64,000 bases of DNA from Paenibacillus bovis (lineage in GTDB: Bacteria; Bacillota; Bacilli; Paenibacillales; Paenibacillaceae): positions 4,395,501-4,459,500 of the forward strand of contig NZ_CP013023.1 in assembly GCF_001421015.2 (NCBI RefSeq), given 5' to 3'. A program made the position numbers and the translations under genes. Each line of letters opens with the position of its first letter. Within the stretch, counting starts at the first letter, position 1. Shown here one piece after another: positions 43,293 to 52,263 of this stretch. Below the pieces are notes generated by a model. It did no database searches. It had not been told where the DNA came from and saw only the letters and a program-made list of their open reading frames with translations.

Positions 43293-43673
43293 TTAAACCG
43301 CGAAGGTCACTACTTCTTTTACAGAAAAACACCAGACAATAATTCTTGCTACTATGTCTGGTGTAATAACGGTATCATCCTCCCATACAGGAGTCAGTAT
43401 TCTTTTATAACATCCATTCTCCATCACAATTCCTTCAAACTGTTTACCTTGAATGACAATAAAGGGGGAACTATCCAGTTGGCAGGATTGACCCATATTA
43501 TATGCAGCTATGAATTGCTTGTCTTCGGAGATAATATGCAGCTTAACCTGACCTGCATCTTCCCAATCCGGCGTAACATACCAATAAAAGTCTCTATTCA
43601 GACAAACAATTCTTCTTTTGCCTTTTTTACTGACTCCCATCCTGATCCGCTCCTTATCCTCATCGTCATTCAT
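43293..43673 (-). CDS. hypothetical protein
   Basis: A 126-residue basic-then-hydrophobic protein (SKKGKRRIVCLNRDFYWYVTPD; VKLHIISEDKQFIAAYNMGQ). It is beta-rich. No family is recognised. The ribosome site is weak. It lies 32 bp downstream of the AAC(6')-like gene on the same strand. Confidence 0.6.
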   Translation of the reverse strand: MNDDEDKERIRMGVSKKGKRRIVCLNRDFYWYVTPDWEDAGQVKLHIISEDKQFIAAYNMGQSCQLDSSPFIVIQGKQFEGIVMENGCYKRILTPVWEDDTVITPDIVARIIVWCFSVKEVVTFAV

Positions 43674-43705
43674 CAGCTTATGCTACTCGTTCCAGTTCCC
43701 AGTAA

Positions 43706-44146
43706 TCAGCTCAAGTTTTTGATAAAAGCTACTATTCTATTGGCTTCCTCAAATCCCAGCTTCTTGTGGAACTCCTGACTGCCATGATTATCCAGCTCAG
43801 TATCCGAAGCAATCTGACTACAGCCCATTGATCTCGACCATTCTTCACCTGCTTCCAGTAGCCTGGTGGATATTCCTCTATGACGGAAAGCTGGATCTAC
43901 GTAGATGCCTTCGACATAGCCGACTGGACTGGAATCGGAGCCTTCCACATAGTCGTGTCGGAGGGACATATGAATAAACCCCACACCCATGTCCTCTGCA
44001 TTTGCCAGATATAAAATATCCGTCGAAGAATCCAGTATTTCTGCAAAGTCTGCACGAAGTTCTGACTCTATATTGTCCGGCCACAGCTGCATAGCCAAGC
44101 TGGTTACTTGATGGAGATGGGATTGCTTTGCTTTTACAATAATCAA
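43706..44146 (-). CDS. AAC(6')-like aminoglycoside acetyltransferase
   Basis: A 146-residue GNAT starting at TTG 44146 with AAAGGATG upstream. The sequence follows the AAC(6')-I subgroup closely: MQLWPDNIESELRADFAEI, GFIHMSLRHDYVEGSDSSPV, GYVEGIYVDPAFRHRGIS, GCSQIASDTELDNHGSQEFH, and LGFEEANRIVAFIKNL. The family acetylates the 6'-amino group of aminoglycosides. Chromosomal copies often give low or no resistance, so the phenotype is uncertain. Confidence 0.85.
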   Translation of the reverse strand: MIIVKAKQSHLHQVTSLAMQLWPDNIESELRADFAEILDSSTDILYLANAEDMGVGFIHMSLRHDYVEGSDSSPVGYVEGIYVDPAFRHRGISTRLLEAGEEWSRSMGCSQIASDTELDNHGSQEFHKKLGFEEANRIVAFIKNLS

Positions 44147-44194
44147 TAGAAGTCATCCTTTCGGGCTAATTGGGCTCTATTTGATATTGAACGT

Positions 44195-44755
44195 TTACAA
44201 TGCAAATCTGGTTACAATCATCTCTGCTGCGGCTTCTGCGTCAAGATCGGTGTTGTTGATTCTCAGGTAATTTGTCTTCTGTAGCTCACCAGGTAATGAA
44301 TTTAATCGATATTGCTCATGGGTCTCGATCAGATCCTTTTCCGACCACTGGATATCGCGCTTAGTAGGTTTATGCTGAAGCCGGTTTTCCGTCTTATTAC
44401 GCTGGATTCTCTGCTCCATGTCTGCTTCGAGCTCAACGTAATAGACTGTCCCGCCTCTACTTTCAAATAATGCAGCTACCTGTTCTATGTAATCCCAGTC
44501 ACTCTGCAGATCGAACGCCCATACATAGGTGAAAATCAGACCTTCCAGATCGCTCTGAGAGACTTCTTCGAAAATCTCGCGCCGGATCAGGTTCACGAGC
44601 CGTTTGCCAGCAGGGGTGCTGTAATCGAAAAAGGAGGACACCAGATCGATAGACATGTGGTTGTGGAACAGCTTCATTTTCGTCTTAGCAGCCAGATGCT
44701 GACCTACGGTCATTTTGCCTACTGCCTGCGGGCCGAACAGGATGACGAGTTTCAT
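44195..44755 (-). CDS. P-loop AAA family kinase-like protein
   Basis: A 186-residue protein. Walker A is FGPQAVGKMT (residues 7-16). FHNHMSIDLVSSFFDY follows, and a lid-like region lies at RIQRNKTENRLQHKPTKRD. This arrangement occurs in small shikimate-kinase-like or nucleoside-kinase-like proteins of Bacillota with unknown substrate. AAGGAGC precedes ATG. Confidence 0.8.
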   Translation of the reverse strand: MKLVILFGPQAVGKMTVGQHLAAKTKMKLFHNHMSIDLVSSFFDYSTPAGKRLVNLIRREIFEEVSQSDLEGLIFTYVWAFDLQSDWDYIEQVAALFESRGGTVYYVELEADMEQRIQRNKTENRLQHKPTKRDIQWSEKDLIETHEQYRLNSLPGELQKTNYLRINNTDLDAEAAAEMIVTRFAL

Positions 44756-44793
44756 GAGAATGCTCCTTCTTTCCGGGTAAGTGAGTAATTATT

Positions 44794-45126
44794 TCAGTAT
44801 TCTTCGTTCTCTTCCCCCTGAACTTTTGCTTGCAGTCTGGATGCAATATGCTTCATTTTCTCAATCACATCATCTTCGGGACCTTTCACGACGATATTGC
44901 CTTCCTGATAATCGAACAGCACTTCTTCTTCTTCGCTTACCCACATTGCCATTCCTTCACTGGCGTAGCTCATCATGCTGCCATTCGGCAAGCTAACAGC
45001 AATCTCTTCCATCATCTCAAATTCCGGATCGCTCTCAACATAGTCTTTCCATTCCTGTAGGCTGATAGGAGTATCCTCATTCTCATACCACTTGGCTGCT
45101 CTTGTAATATATACATTGTATCCCAT
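44794..45126 (-). CDS. small hypothetical protein, paralogue of the next gene's N-terminus
   Basis: The start at 45126 (MGYNVYITRAAKWYENED) follows AAGGAGA. 110 residues. It shares the opening (YNV-I/V-TR/K...W...ED/EQ-P-I) and the closing AKVQGEENE/ARVQGDEGEVY strand with the protein at 45153, so the two are diverged duplicates. Acidic. The fold resembles uncharacterised proteins near polymorphic-toxin loci. Function unknown. Confidence 0.7.
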   Translation of the reverse strand: MGYNVYITRAAKWYENEDTPISLQEWKDYVESDPEFEMMEEIAVSLPNGSMMSYASEGMAMWVSEEEEVLFDYQEGNIVVKGPEDDVIEKMKHIASRLQAKVQGEENEEY

Positions 45127-45152
45127 TGTTTTATTTCTCCTTATCAATCATT

Positions 45153-45653
45153 TTATTTGTTTGGCATATTAAGCTTAGCATAGTATGCCAAGATCTGTTT
45201 GGTTGCGCCTATGGATGGGAAGAACACAATCAGTTCTTTATCCGTTTGTTCATTAATAATCTCCATCACTGTTCCTGGTCCATACTTGGGATGTAGCAGC
45301 TCCGAGCCTATAATGATTGATTCGATGTATTCATTGGTTGCTGGCAGCTCTGGACTGACATAGATGGATTTGCTCCGTTCAAGCTCGGCTAGCATTTGGG
45401 GGTCAATAGGATAATCTCCTTCATATACTTCACCTTCATCTCCCTGAACACGAGCTCCGATCTGCTCAGCAATAGCAATTAATATTCCCATCACTTCATT
45501 ATTAGCTCCTTCCAGAGTAAGACGTCCTTTTGTATAGGTGATAGGCAATAGATCGATCCAGGACTTCACCTGTTCAAGGTCAGCTTCCGTAATGGGATGT
45601 TGCTCACTATGCCACCAATTCAAGGATTTTGTAACATGGACATTATAGGACAT
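45153..45653 (-). CDS. hypothetical protein with UvrD-C-like tail
   Basis: A 166-residue protein in two parts. Residues 1-95 are homologous to the neighbouring 110-residue protein (GRLTLEGANNEVMGILIAIAEQIGARVQGDEGEVYEG). Residues 115-166 (ELLHPKYGPGTVMEIINEQ, then ELIVFFPSIGATKQILAYY) match the small SH3-like domain at the C-terminus of UvrD/PcrA helicases, which contacts RNA polymerase. It is an unusual standalone pairing. AAAGGAG precedes ATG. Confidence 0.7.
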   Translation of the reverse strand: MSYNVHVTKSLNWWHSEQHPITEADLEQVKSWIDLLPITYTKGRLTLEGANNEVMGILIAIAEQIGARVQGDEGEVYEGDYPIDPQMLAELERSKSIYVSPELPATNEYIESIIIGSELLHPKYGPGTVMEIINEQTDKELIVFFPSIGATKQILAYYAKLNMPNK

Positions 45654-45707
45654 TATTTAGCTCCTTTTATAATTAAATGAGCTTGCACTTTGTCTTCTTG
45701 AATGATT

Positions 45708-46358
45708 TTAGAGAAGTTCTTCATATTCTTTGGATTCGAGAACCCGATCATATCTAACAAACAACATTTCCGGAATGCCTATAATCGATTTGAACTCTTC
45801 TGCCAAGCTCATGTTCTTTTCTATACCATTGTTAATATAATCAACATTGAGAATACGGTTCAGCTGGTTTATTTGCTTATCGTTGCATCCAAACAATCGA
45901 AACGCCTCTGTATTACATTCATCAAATACCCGTTTAAATTCCTCTTCGAAAGTATTATTTTCTTTTAATTCTGTATACAAATCTTCCAGCTTTCCGCTGA
46001 ATAATAAATCCTCAAAACTTGATTGCGGATAGCGCTTTTTGGCTATCTTATATACCAGTTCATCCTCGTATTCAAAAGAAAAGTGCAGCTTCGCTATTTC
46101 TTGACCCCGATCAAACACCTGGTACCCCCAACAGTGATCTTCAGCGTTATAAAAATAAAGTACAGGTATTCTATTCGAGACACGATATATATATGCTGGG
46201 GCCTTGTGATTATGGTCGGCTATATGACCGTCATCCTTGGTTAGCCAGGTGATCCACTTATCATTCAACCGATAAATAGCCGATCCTGATGGCAGCTGAT
46301 CTTTGACCATTTCTTTGTGTGCAGCCAGTATGATATTCCCGGCAGTAAACTCGCTCAT
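45708..46358 (-). CDS. hypothetical protein
   Basis: About 216 residues, starting at ATG 46358 (MSEFTAGNIILA) after AGAGGTG. Beta-rich first half (SAIYRLNDKWITWLTKDDG; AYIYRVSNRIPVLYFYNAED) and helical second half. No family recognised; the general appearance is that of an immunity-type or knot-like domain. Probably co-transcribed with the membrane gene upstream. Confidence 0.65.
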   Translation of the reverse strand: MSEFTAGNIILAAHKEMVKDQLPSGSAIYRLNDKWITWLTKDDGHIADHNHKAPAYIYRVSNRIPVLYFYNAEDHCWGYQVFDRGQEIAKLHFSFEYEDELVYKIAKKRYPQSSFEDLLFSGKLEDLYTELKENNTFEEEFKRVFDECNTEAFRLFGCNDKQINQLNRILNVDYINNGIEKNMSLAEEFKSIIGIPEMLFVRYDRVLESKEYEELL

Positions 46359-46376
46359 TTCCAGCACCTCTTATCT

Positions 46377-46733
46377 TTAGGATTTGAAAAACTGGTTGGC
46401 CGATTTGTTGAATAACGCCAGGAAAATAACAACCAGATACACCACCCTCGGGATGATGGAATCCGCATACAGCAGCAGAGAAAGAATGCACCAGATTACA
46501 ATCATCAGCCTGCCCACATGCATTCCTCTAAAAGCCAGAATTCCACCTATGAATAACAGCGCACCGCCCGCATAGGCCAATATCACAGCGATCAGCTCAG
46601 GAGTATCTGCGAAAATAATTCCTTTGACAGGTACATTGCGGCTGATCATTATAGAGGTCAGGATTAAATTGAGGAAACCGATAGCCATAATAAGTATGGA
46701 AATGATAGCGACAAATAAAGGCCTTTTGCTCAC
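46377..46733 (-). CDS. four-segment membrane protein
   Basis: A 118-residue very hydrophobic protein starting at GTG 46733 behind AAGGAGC. Four membrane segments are seen (LFVAIISILIMAIGFLNLIL; LIAVILAYAGGALLFIGGIL; LMIVIWCILSLLLYA; RVVYLVVIFLALF). No family is assigned. Its stop is 19 bp from the start of the gene at 46358. Confidence 0.75.
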   Translation of the reverse strand: MSKRPLFVAIISILIMAIGFLNLILTSIMISRNVPVKGIIFADTPELIAVILAYAGGALLFIGGILAFRGMHVGRLMIVIWCILSLLLYADSIIPRVVYLVVIFLALFNKSANQFFKS

Positions 46734-47004
46734 AATATTGCTCCTTCAATTGGATTTTATGTATGCTGCTGCATCAAAGTGATTCGTATCGCTCTCCCTC
46801 CTATTCATTTGCGATACATTATATAGGATATTATAATCGTTATACAGGAATACATATATTCAAATTCAAATGCAAAAATAAAAATACAAATCATGTCTAA
46901 ACCCAATCATTACACAGGTTTCTTAAAATTTATCCTCTATAAATATACAAGCATTCTCACCCTGAACTATATCGCTTTTCTCCGCAAAAATATTTACCTA
47001 TTCC

Positions 47005-47763
47005 TTACTCGTTATTGCCAAACAACTCATTCATCATCTTGTCTTTATTATTAAGAAACTGCTTCATAATCAGATAATGATCCGTTTCTTCCAAAGTTCT
47101 CACCTCTACTCCATTCTCGCCCAAATAGTAAATGATCGAATTAGGGTACGCCATCAGAATAGGCGAATGGGTAGAAATAATAAACTGGGAATTCTGCTCT
47201 ACCAGTTCATGCAGACGAGCCAGCATCGACAGCTGTCGCAAAGGAGAAAGAGCTGCTTCAGGCTCATCCAGAATATACAGCCCATTCCCGGAAAATCGGT
47301 GCAGAAAAGTCGCGAAAAAAGCTTCTCCGTGAGACTGTTCATGCAGGGATTTGCCACCATATGAATCTCTGATCTGTGGGCTAGCAATATTCTGCTGATC
47401 CAGTTCGTCGATATTGGTCGCCAGATTGTAGTAGCTCTCTGCCCGGAAAAAGAAACCATCCCGCGGCTTCCTGACACTGCGTATGAGGCAGATATACTGA
47501 TGAAGCTCTGAATGCGTAGATTGTGTAGCAAAGTTAAAATGACGCGTGCCACCTTCCGCATTGAATCCGCATGCTATAGCCATCGCTTCCATCAGTGTGG
47601 ATTTGCCTGCACCATTCTCACCGACAATAAAAGTAACCTGAGGATGGAAATCAAGCTGATCCAGATGACGGATCGCCTGGATATTGAATGGGTAACTATC
47701 CGGATTCGGGAAATCTGTTCTAGCAATCTTGATAGATCGTAGAAAAGATTCATAAGAAATCAT
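47005..47763 (-). CDS. AAA family ATPase (ABC/SMC-like)
   Basis: A 252-residue ATPase. Walker A GENGAGKST is near 47-55, a signature-like SHGEAFFATFLHRF sits near 144, and Walker B is GLYILDEPEAALSP. The switch His is in FIISTHSPILMAYP. The arrangement is that of single-gene AAA_23-type ATPases. The role is unknown; it has no OLD nuclease domain. Monocistronic, GGAGGG before ATG. Confidence 0.85.
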   Translation of the reverse strand: MISYESFLRSIKIARTDFPNPDSYPFNIQAIRHLDQLDFHPQVTFIVGENGAGKSTLMEAMAIACGFNAEGGTRHFNFATQSTHSELHQYICLIRSVRKPRDGFFFRAESYYNLATNIDELDQQNIASPQIRDSYGGKSLHEQSHGEAFFATFLHRFSGNGLYILDEPEAALSPLRQLSMLARLHELVEQNSQFIISTHSPILMAYPNSIIYYLGENGVEVRTLEETDHYLIMKQFLNNKDKMMNELFGNNE

Positions 47764-47850
47764 CTTTATCCCTCCATTTTTAATATAGTAGACAATACTG
47801 CCTGTTTGTAACCTCTGATTTGCATTGTAGGCTGATGATTGGGCTTATAG

Positions 47851-48267
47851 TTATAAGTACTTTCTGAGCACAGCGATCACCTTCTCTGATTTATAGGCCT
47901 GCGCGATATCGAGTGCGCTCTCTCCTTGTGAATCTACAGCTCCAATGTCTGCACCGTGGTCCAGCAAATACAAAATAATATCTACAGGTTCATCTCCTGG
48001 TTCTCCGCCTCCCTGAATCGTGCCATCGATCGCAATATCCACAGCTTGATGCAGTGCTGTCCAACCGCCATTAGGCTGCTGGTTAATGTCACTTCCGCGA
48101 TTCAACAGCAGCTCTACAATCATCAACTGCTCATGTTCTACCGCTAATTTTAAAAGCGTCCACCCATTCTCGTATACTTTGTTGGGATCAATGCCTGCAG
48201 TTAGTTCATCTGCGATCTTTTGTACTTCTCCATTTGCAATCCACTTAAAAATTTGGTTTTCATCCAT
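47851..48267 (-). CDS. ankyrin-repeat protein
   Basis: Starts at 48267 (MDENQIFKWIANG). 138 residues with three to four ankyrin repeats (GWTLLKLAVEHEQLMIVELL; GWTALHQAVDIAIDG; DIILYLLDHGADIGAVDSQG; ALDIAQAYKSEKVIAVLRKY). Intracellular, protein-binding. It may be an immunity or adaptor protein. A hairpin with a U-rich end lies in its leader. Confidence 0.85.
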   Translation of the reverse strand: MDENQIFKWIANGEVQKIADELTAGIDPNKVYENGWTLLKLAVEHEQLMIVELLLNRGSDINQQPNGGWTALHQAVDIAIDGTIQGGGEPGDEPVDIILYLLDHGADIGAVDSQGESALDIAQAYKSEKVIAVLRKYL

Positions 48268-48307
48268 CTTTATGATTCTCCATCCCTTCTGGTTTACCAA
48301 TGTTATT

Positions 48308-48350
48308 TACAAAAAAAGGTTATCATCCTCATGTATCAGATGATAACAGG
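48308..48350 (-). terminator. terminator-like hairpin in the ankyrin gene leader
   Basis: GTTATCATC pairs perfectly with GATGATAAC across an 11-nt loop. On the minus strand it is followed by seven T residues. It stands before the ankyrin gene rather than after a gene, so it could be an attenuator or end a short leader RNA. The rest of 48351-48812 shows no gene. Confidence 0.55.
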
Positions 48351-48812
48351 AATAGCATTCATAACCAAAACTTACATTTAATCGATCTATACAACAGATC
48401 ACATGCATGTACACAATCTGTATAAAAATTAATTTCATCATATACAGAGCGAATTTCCAGACAATATAGTACATATAATAGAGTAGTCTTCCGAATAGCT
48501 AGAAAATAGAATTACGCTGTTTTAACAAGATCGCATACATAACTGGAAAGGGTAAGTAAAAAAAATAACATTTTGTAAGTCTCTGGTAGCAAAAGCGAGT
48601 ATATAGCAGCACTTTTCCGAATACATCTACTGACTTTGCTTCTTCCCTGCTGAAGCTCTCTCACCCGGACAGAGCCGAACACATGCTAATTGGGAACCCG
48701 GCAGCTTTGCCGTATAATGGTAAATGTTACGTCGGATGTAACTTCCATATCGGGATCATACTACATACCATGATCATCATCCGACAGCATAAACCGGAGA
48801 GGATGAATACAC

Positions 48813-49067
48813 TTGAATTATACCGAAGCACTGGAACGCAAAAGTGAAATGTTGAAGAAGAATGTGGAGAACTGGATTTTGAAAGAGAACCGCAGCGGCT
48901 TATCCCAGCAGGAAGCTTTTATTTATCGGAATATGATCAAGGAACTTCACCAGAACAAACACGAACTTCATACCATACGCGAAGAAGAATGGCACAGTGA
49001 AATCTCGGAACCAGCACATTCTGAACCTGCTACTCTAACAGCTGCCAAACCATATAGCATGTCCTAA
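48813..49067 (+). CDS. small coiled-coil hypothetical protein
   Basis: An 84-residue protein starting at TTG 48813, 10 nt after GGAGAGG; the ATG just upstream is in another frame. The first 60 residues are a charged amphipathic helix (ALERKSEMLKKNVENWILKE; SQQEAFIYRNMIKELHQNKH). The tail is low-complexity. Followed by a good terminator. Function unknown. Confidence 0.7.
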   Translation: MNYTEALERKSEMLKKNVENWILKENRSGLSQQEAFIYRNMIKELHQNKHELHTIREEEWHSEISEPAHSEPATLTAAKPYSMS

Positions 49068-49084
49068 GGATAAATTGACTCCAA

Positions 49085-49124
49085 CCGCTACAACTTTGTT
49101 TACACAAAGTTTGGCGGTTTTTTG
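49085..49124 (+). terminator. intrinsic terminator
   Basis: CCG-AACTTTG pairs with CAAAGTT-CGG and is followed by TTTTTT. It ends the small gene at 48813. The next 256 bp hold only a promoter region. Confidence 0.9.
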
Positions 49125-49380
49125 ACGTTTGGGATACAGGCTATGAGATAGAAAATGAGCGATTATACGCTACCACTTTATCTGCTTGCTGCTTGTTCAT
49201 ATTTATGAATTGATCGCCGATATCCGATATAGACGAGTAGTAAAAGTAATTGTAGTCTTTCCTATCGTTTGATATGATTAGCTCTGCTCTAAACCTAAAC
49301 CAGCTTTGATCCATTACATAACGTCTATGTATCTGTAGTACTGCTACTCTATTTATTTTATAACAATAAGGATGTGTATC

Positions 49381-50220
49381 ATGACACTGTTCAAAAAGCT
49401 GATTTTACCGGCTGCTCTAATTGTTGTTCTTGCTGGCTGTGGAAATATGCAAGATGCGCCCACAGAGCATGCGGAGACTTCCTCTTCCTCGTCCACATGG
49501 GATACTGACACGACCGGAAATACCGTAAACGGCACCACAGATGATTATGCCGAGAATGAAGACGATCTGCCCAGCACCGAGAATGCTGGCAGCAATAACT
49601 TTAATGATAATAGCAGCACTTCTCCCGTCCAGGAGACCTCGCCGGATTCGAATAGTATCTCTACTACCGTGAAGACAACGACCTCTGTAGAGACAAGTGT
49701 TTCTGCAGGCAGTAGTACTTCGGTAGAGACCAGCACATCTGTTGAGATGAATCATTCTCCCAGCCCGTCGCAGCCAACTACCTCTGCATCCGGATTATCT
49801 ACGCAAGCAAGTGATAACCTTTTGCAATATTTAGAAGAATGTACACAAATGCTGCATTATATGGGTCAGGAAATGAAACAAGCAGCTGACTTCTCCACGA
49901 TGCAGGAACCAACAATTGAGAAAGTGGTGGCACAAATAGCGTCTCACCGCAAGAATATAGATAGTCGCCTACAAAGACTTGAATCCCTGACAATCCCTCA
50001 AATTGATAATCCGAGTATACGTGAAAAAGTAGTTTCTATTCGGAATCACACGCTGGATATGGGAAATACAGCGAGCGATATGATGCAGTTAATGAGCAAG
50101 TATATGCAAACCGACGATGAGGGTTATTATGAAAAGTATCAGAAAATGAGTGACCAAGTAAATGCCAGTTATCTAGCACTTATTGAACAGGCAGCCCAAT
50201 TGGCAATCGAGGTAGAATAA
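49381..50220 (+). CDS. lipoprotein with Ser/Thr-rich stalk
   Basis: The ATG at 49381 (MTLFKKLILPAAL) follows AAGGATG. The signal peptide ends in the lipobox VVLAGC. Residues 20-140 are a Ser/Thr/Glu low-complexity stalk with imperfect TTSVETSVSA / TSVETSTSVE repeats. Residues 145-279 form a helical domain (LLQYLEECTQMLHYMGQEMK; RKNIDSRLQRLESL; NHTLDMGNTASDMMQLMSKY). It is a surface lipoprotein holding a helical bundle away from the membrane. No family named. Confidence 0.8.
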   Translation: MTLFKKLILPAALIVVLAGCGNMQDAPTEHAETSSSSSTWDTDTTGNTVNGTTDDYAENEDDLPSTENAGSNNFNDNSSTSPVQETSPDSNSISTTVKTTTSVETSVSAGSSTSVETSTSVEMNHSPSPSQPTTSASGLSTQASDNLLQYLEECTQMLHYMGQEMKQAADFSTMQEPTIEKVVAQIASHRKNIDSRLQRLESLTIPQIDNPSIREKVVSIRNHTLDMGNTASDMMQLMSKYMQTDDEGYYEKYQKMSDQVNASYLALIEQAAQLAIEVE

Positions 50221-50233
50221 AATGAATATAAGA

Positions 50234-50262
50234 GCCTGCAGACCTGATTCTGCAGGCTTTTT
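50234..50262 (+). terminator. intrinsic terminator
   Basis: GCCTGCAG pairs with CTGCAGGC over an 8-nt loop and is followed by TTTTT. It ends the lipoprotein gene. Confidence 0.95.
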
Positions 50263-50552
50263 CTATATTTATAATAATCAGGTCATATATCGTCTACTGT
50301 ATTCGATGTATCGTTAGCCCATTTATGCTGCGCTCTCTACTGCCAATACCTGCTTTCTTATGCGCCGGTATCATTTTGGTAATAGGATTGTCACTTTTTG
50401 CATATTAAATACCATACCTTTTTGTTCTAAAATAAACAGGGTCTTCTAACCGGTAGGCAGTGCTCCTTCATGGATAGGCTGAAGCAGTTTATCATGTTTA
50501 CAGTAGCTCTACTTACCTGTTCGGCAATTCAATACATAAAGGTGGAATTGAT

Positions 50553-51953
50553 ATGCTTCAAACATTATTTACACGTATGAGTATGACCTCATGTCTGCTG
50601 ACAGCCGGCCTGCTCGGCAGTATGTGGCTGACTCCCTCTACTGCTGTGCATGCTGCTGCTCTTCCCGCATCTTATGGATCTACTACTGCTAAAAATGGCA
50701 TTGCTGAATCCTCTATTACAGGAACGAATGCAGCACCATTACCAGCAGCCTCCTCTCCAAAATCGCTTATAGCTATGAATGCACTGCACAAATCCTGGAC
50801 ATCGCCCAATCTGAGAACTCCCTCTGTCCTGATACGACATCCTTCCAATTCGTTTGTGAGCAATATTCATGCGGTTCCTGCCAAAAAGCTTGTCTATGCC
50901 TATATTACACAGTTGGTCGACAATATTCCCAAGGCCGGTATATCGTACGATTGGAAATTGGACAGTCTGAAGGCATTGGACGAGAATACAGGCAAAGTGA
51001 AATGGACGTATGATTTCCACAAATCCGGTGGCCCTTTTACTATATATGGCGAGACTGCTTTTGCAGCTAATGGTACTACCTATGCTTTTCAGAATTTTAC
51101 GGATGGCACCTATAAATTGTATTCGATCAACAGCTCCGGTAAATTAAACTGGATTCGCTCTCTTCCACATCAGAATGGGCTGGATATTGTGCAGCTGTCT
51201 GTGATGAAAGATAACTCTATTCTGGCTGCTGTACAGTACAGCTACGACAATAAAGGGATATATCATACAAAATTGCTACATTTCCAGACCAGCGGCAAAC
51301 TGATCCATCGCAGTCAGATCGCCGGTCGGTTAATCGGTATCCAAAATGATCATATCCTCATGGATCTCTCGCCCATGGTTAGACGCGGCGGCATCTGGGA
51401 TACCGCTTATGGTTCCAAGCTGGCCGTATACAACCAGAACGGTCAGCAGCAGTACACCTACCAAATGCCCAAAACTACTATTTTGTATGAAGATATGGAC
51501 GAACAGCAAACCCTCCTGTCTGACGGTTCCATAATTATTCGCGAAGCCGGCTTTACGCAAGATAAACTGTATGGATTCTCGCCGAAGGGTAAGCTTATAT
51601 GGAAACGTCTTATTCCAATTGATGCGCAGATTGCAGCATCCGGTACAGGGTATGCCGTATATCAACCTGCTCCCCATACGATCAGCCTGTATACCATGAA
51701 CAGTCAGATCGCACAGCAAAATGTGGTTGGCCCGCCGGAGGAAGGGATCTCCTTGATCCAGACGATCGATGGTAATCTGCTGCTCACTTTACAAAAAAGC
51801 GCCTACGTTTTGAATCCGCAGAATTTGCAAACTATTTTCGCCTCTTCCAGCGGTAATATTTTGCTGAATGCGGATATTAGAGCTTATGGCAACGGTGCAA
51901 TCTATACAGCTGATGCTCGAGGATCGGTCGTGAAATGGAATATGCATCCATAA
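50553..51953 (+). CDS. secreted PQQ-like beta-propeller protein
   Basis: A 466-residue exported protein. The signal peptide is near 12-38 (CLLTAGLLGSMWL then AVHAAA). PQQ/quinoprotein-like propeller blades follow (LDENTGKVKWTYDFHKSGG; INSSGKLNWIRSLPHQNG; FSPKGKLIWKRLIPIDA; and a final DARGSVVKWNM). No catalytic residues for a dehydrogenase are seen, so it is probably a binding or scaffold propeller of the wall. Ends at a strong terminator. Confidence 0.8.
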   Translation: MLQTLFTRMSMTSCLLTAGLLGSMWLTPSTAVHAAALPASYGSTTAKNGIAESSITGTNAAPLPAASSPKSLIAMNALHKSWTSPNLRTPSVLIRHPSNSFVSNIHAVPAKKLVYAYITQLVDNIPKAGISYDWKLDSLKALDENTGKVKWTYDFHKSGGPFTIYGETAFAANGTTYAFQNFTDGTYKLYSINSSGKLNWIRSLPHQNGLDIVQLSVMKDNSILAAVQYSYDNKGIYHTKLLHFQTSGKLIHRSQIAGRLIGIQNDHILMDLSPMVRRGGIWDTAYGSKLAVYNQNGQQQYTYQMPKTTILYEDMDEQQTLLSDGSIIIREAGFTQDKLYGFSPKGKLIWKRLIPIDAQIAASGTGYAVYQPAPHTISLYTMNSQIAQQNVVGPPEEGISLIQTIDGNLLLTLQKSAYVLNPQNLQTIFASSSGNILLNADIRAYGNGAIYTADARGSVVKWNMHP

Positions 51954-52039
51954 TCCAGATGGTACGTTTATTGATTAAAATATACGTGTGTTCATTAAAA
52001 TATCTGTGATGCATTCGTGCATCTATCTGAAATACGAAA

Positions 52040-52074
52040 AACCCTGCAGATTGAAGTCTGCAGGGTTTTCTCCT
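52040..52074 (+). terminator. intrinsic terminator (bidirectional)
   Basis: AACCCTGCAG pairs with CTGCAGGGTT over an 8-nt loop, with A and T runs on both sides. It lies between the convergent propeller and iron-binding protein genes. Confidence 0.95.
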
Positions 52075-52263
52075 ATCATCATTAATCCGAGCATCATTAT
52101 GATAAATGCCGCTCTTATGAACATCATTATGGCGAGTTATTGCAAATGTCGTTATCAATATGATGAGCCGGTACTTCATTGGATCATCACCACTTCAATA
52201 ACAATAGCTATCACCTCGCCTGCATTATTCACCGGCAAAGCTGTATCATAATCCGTGTATTTC

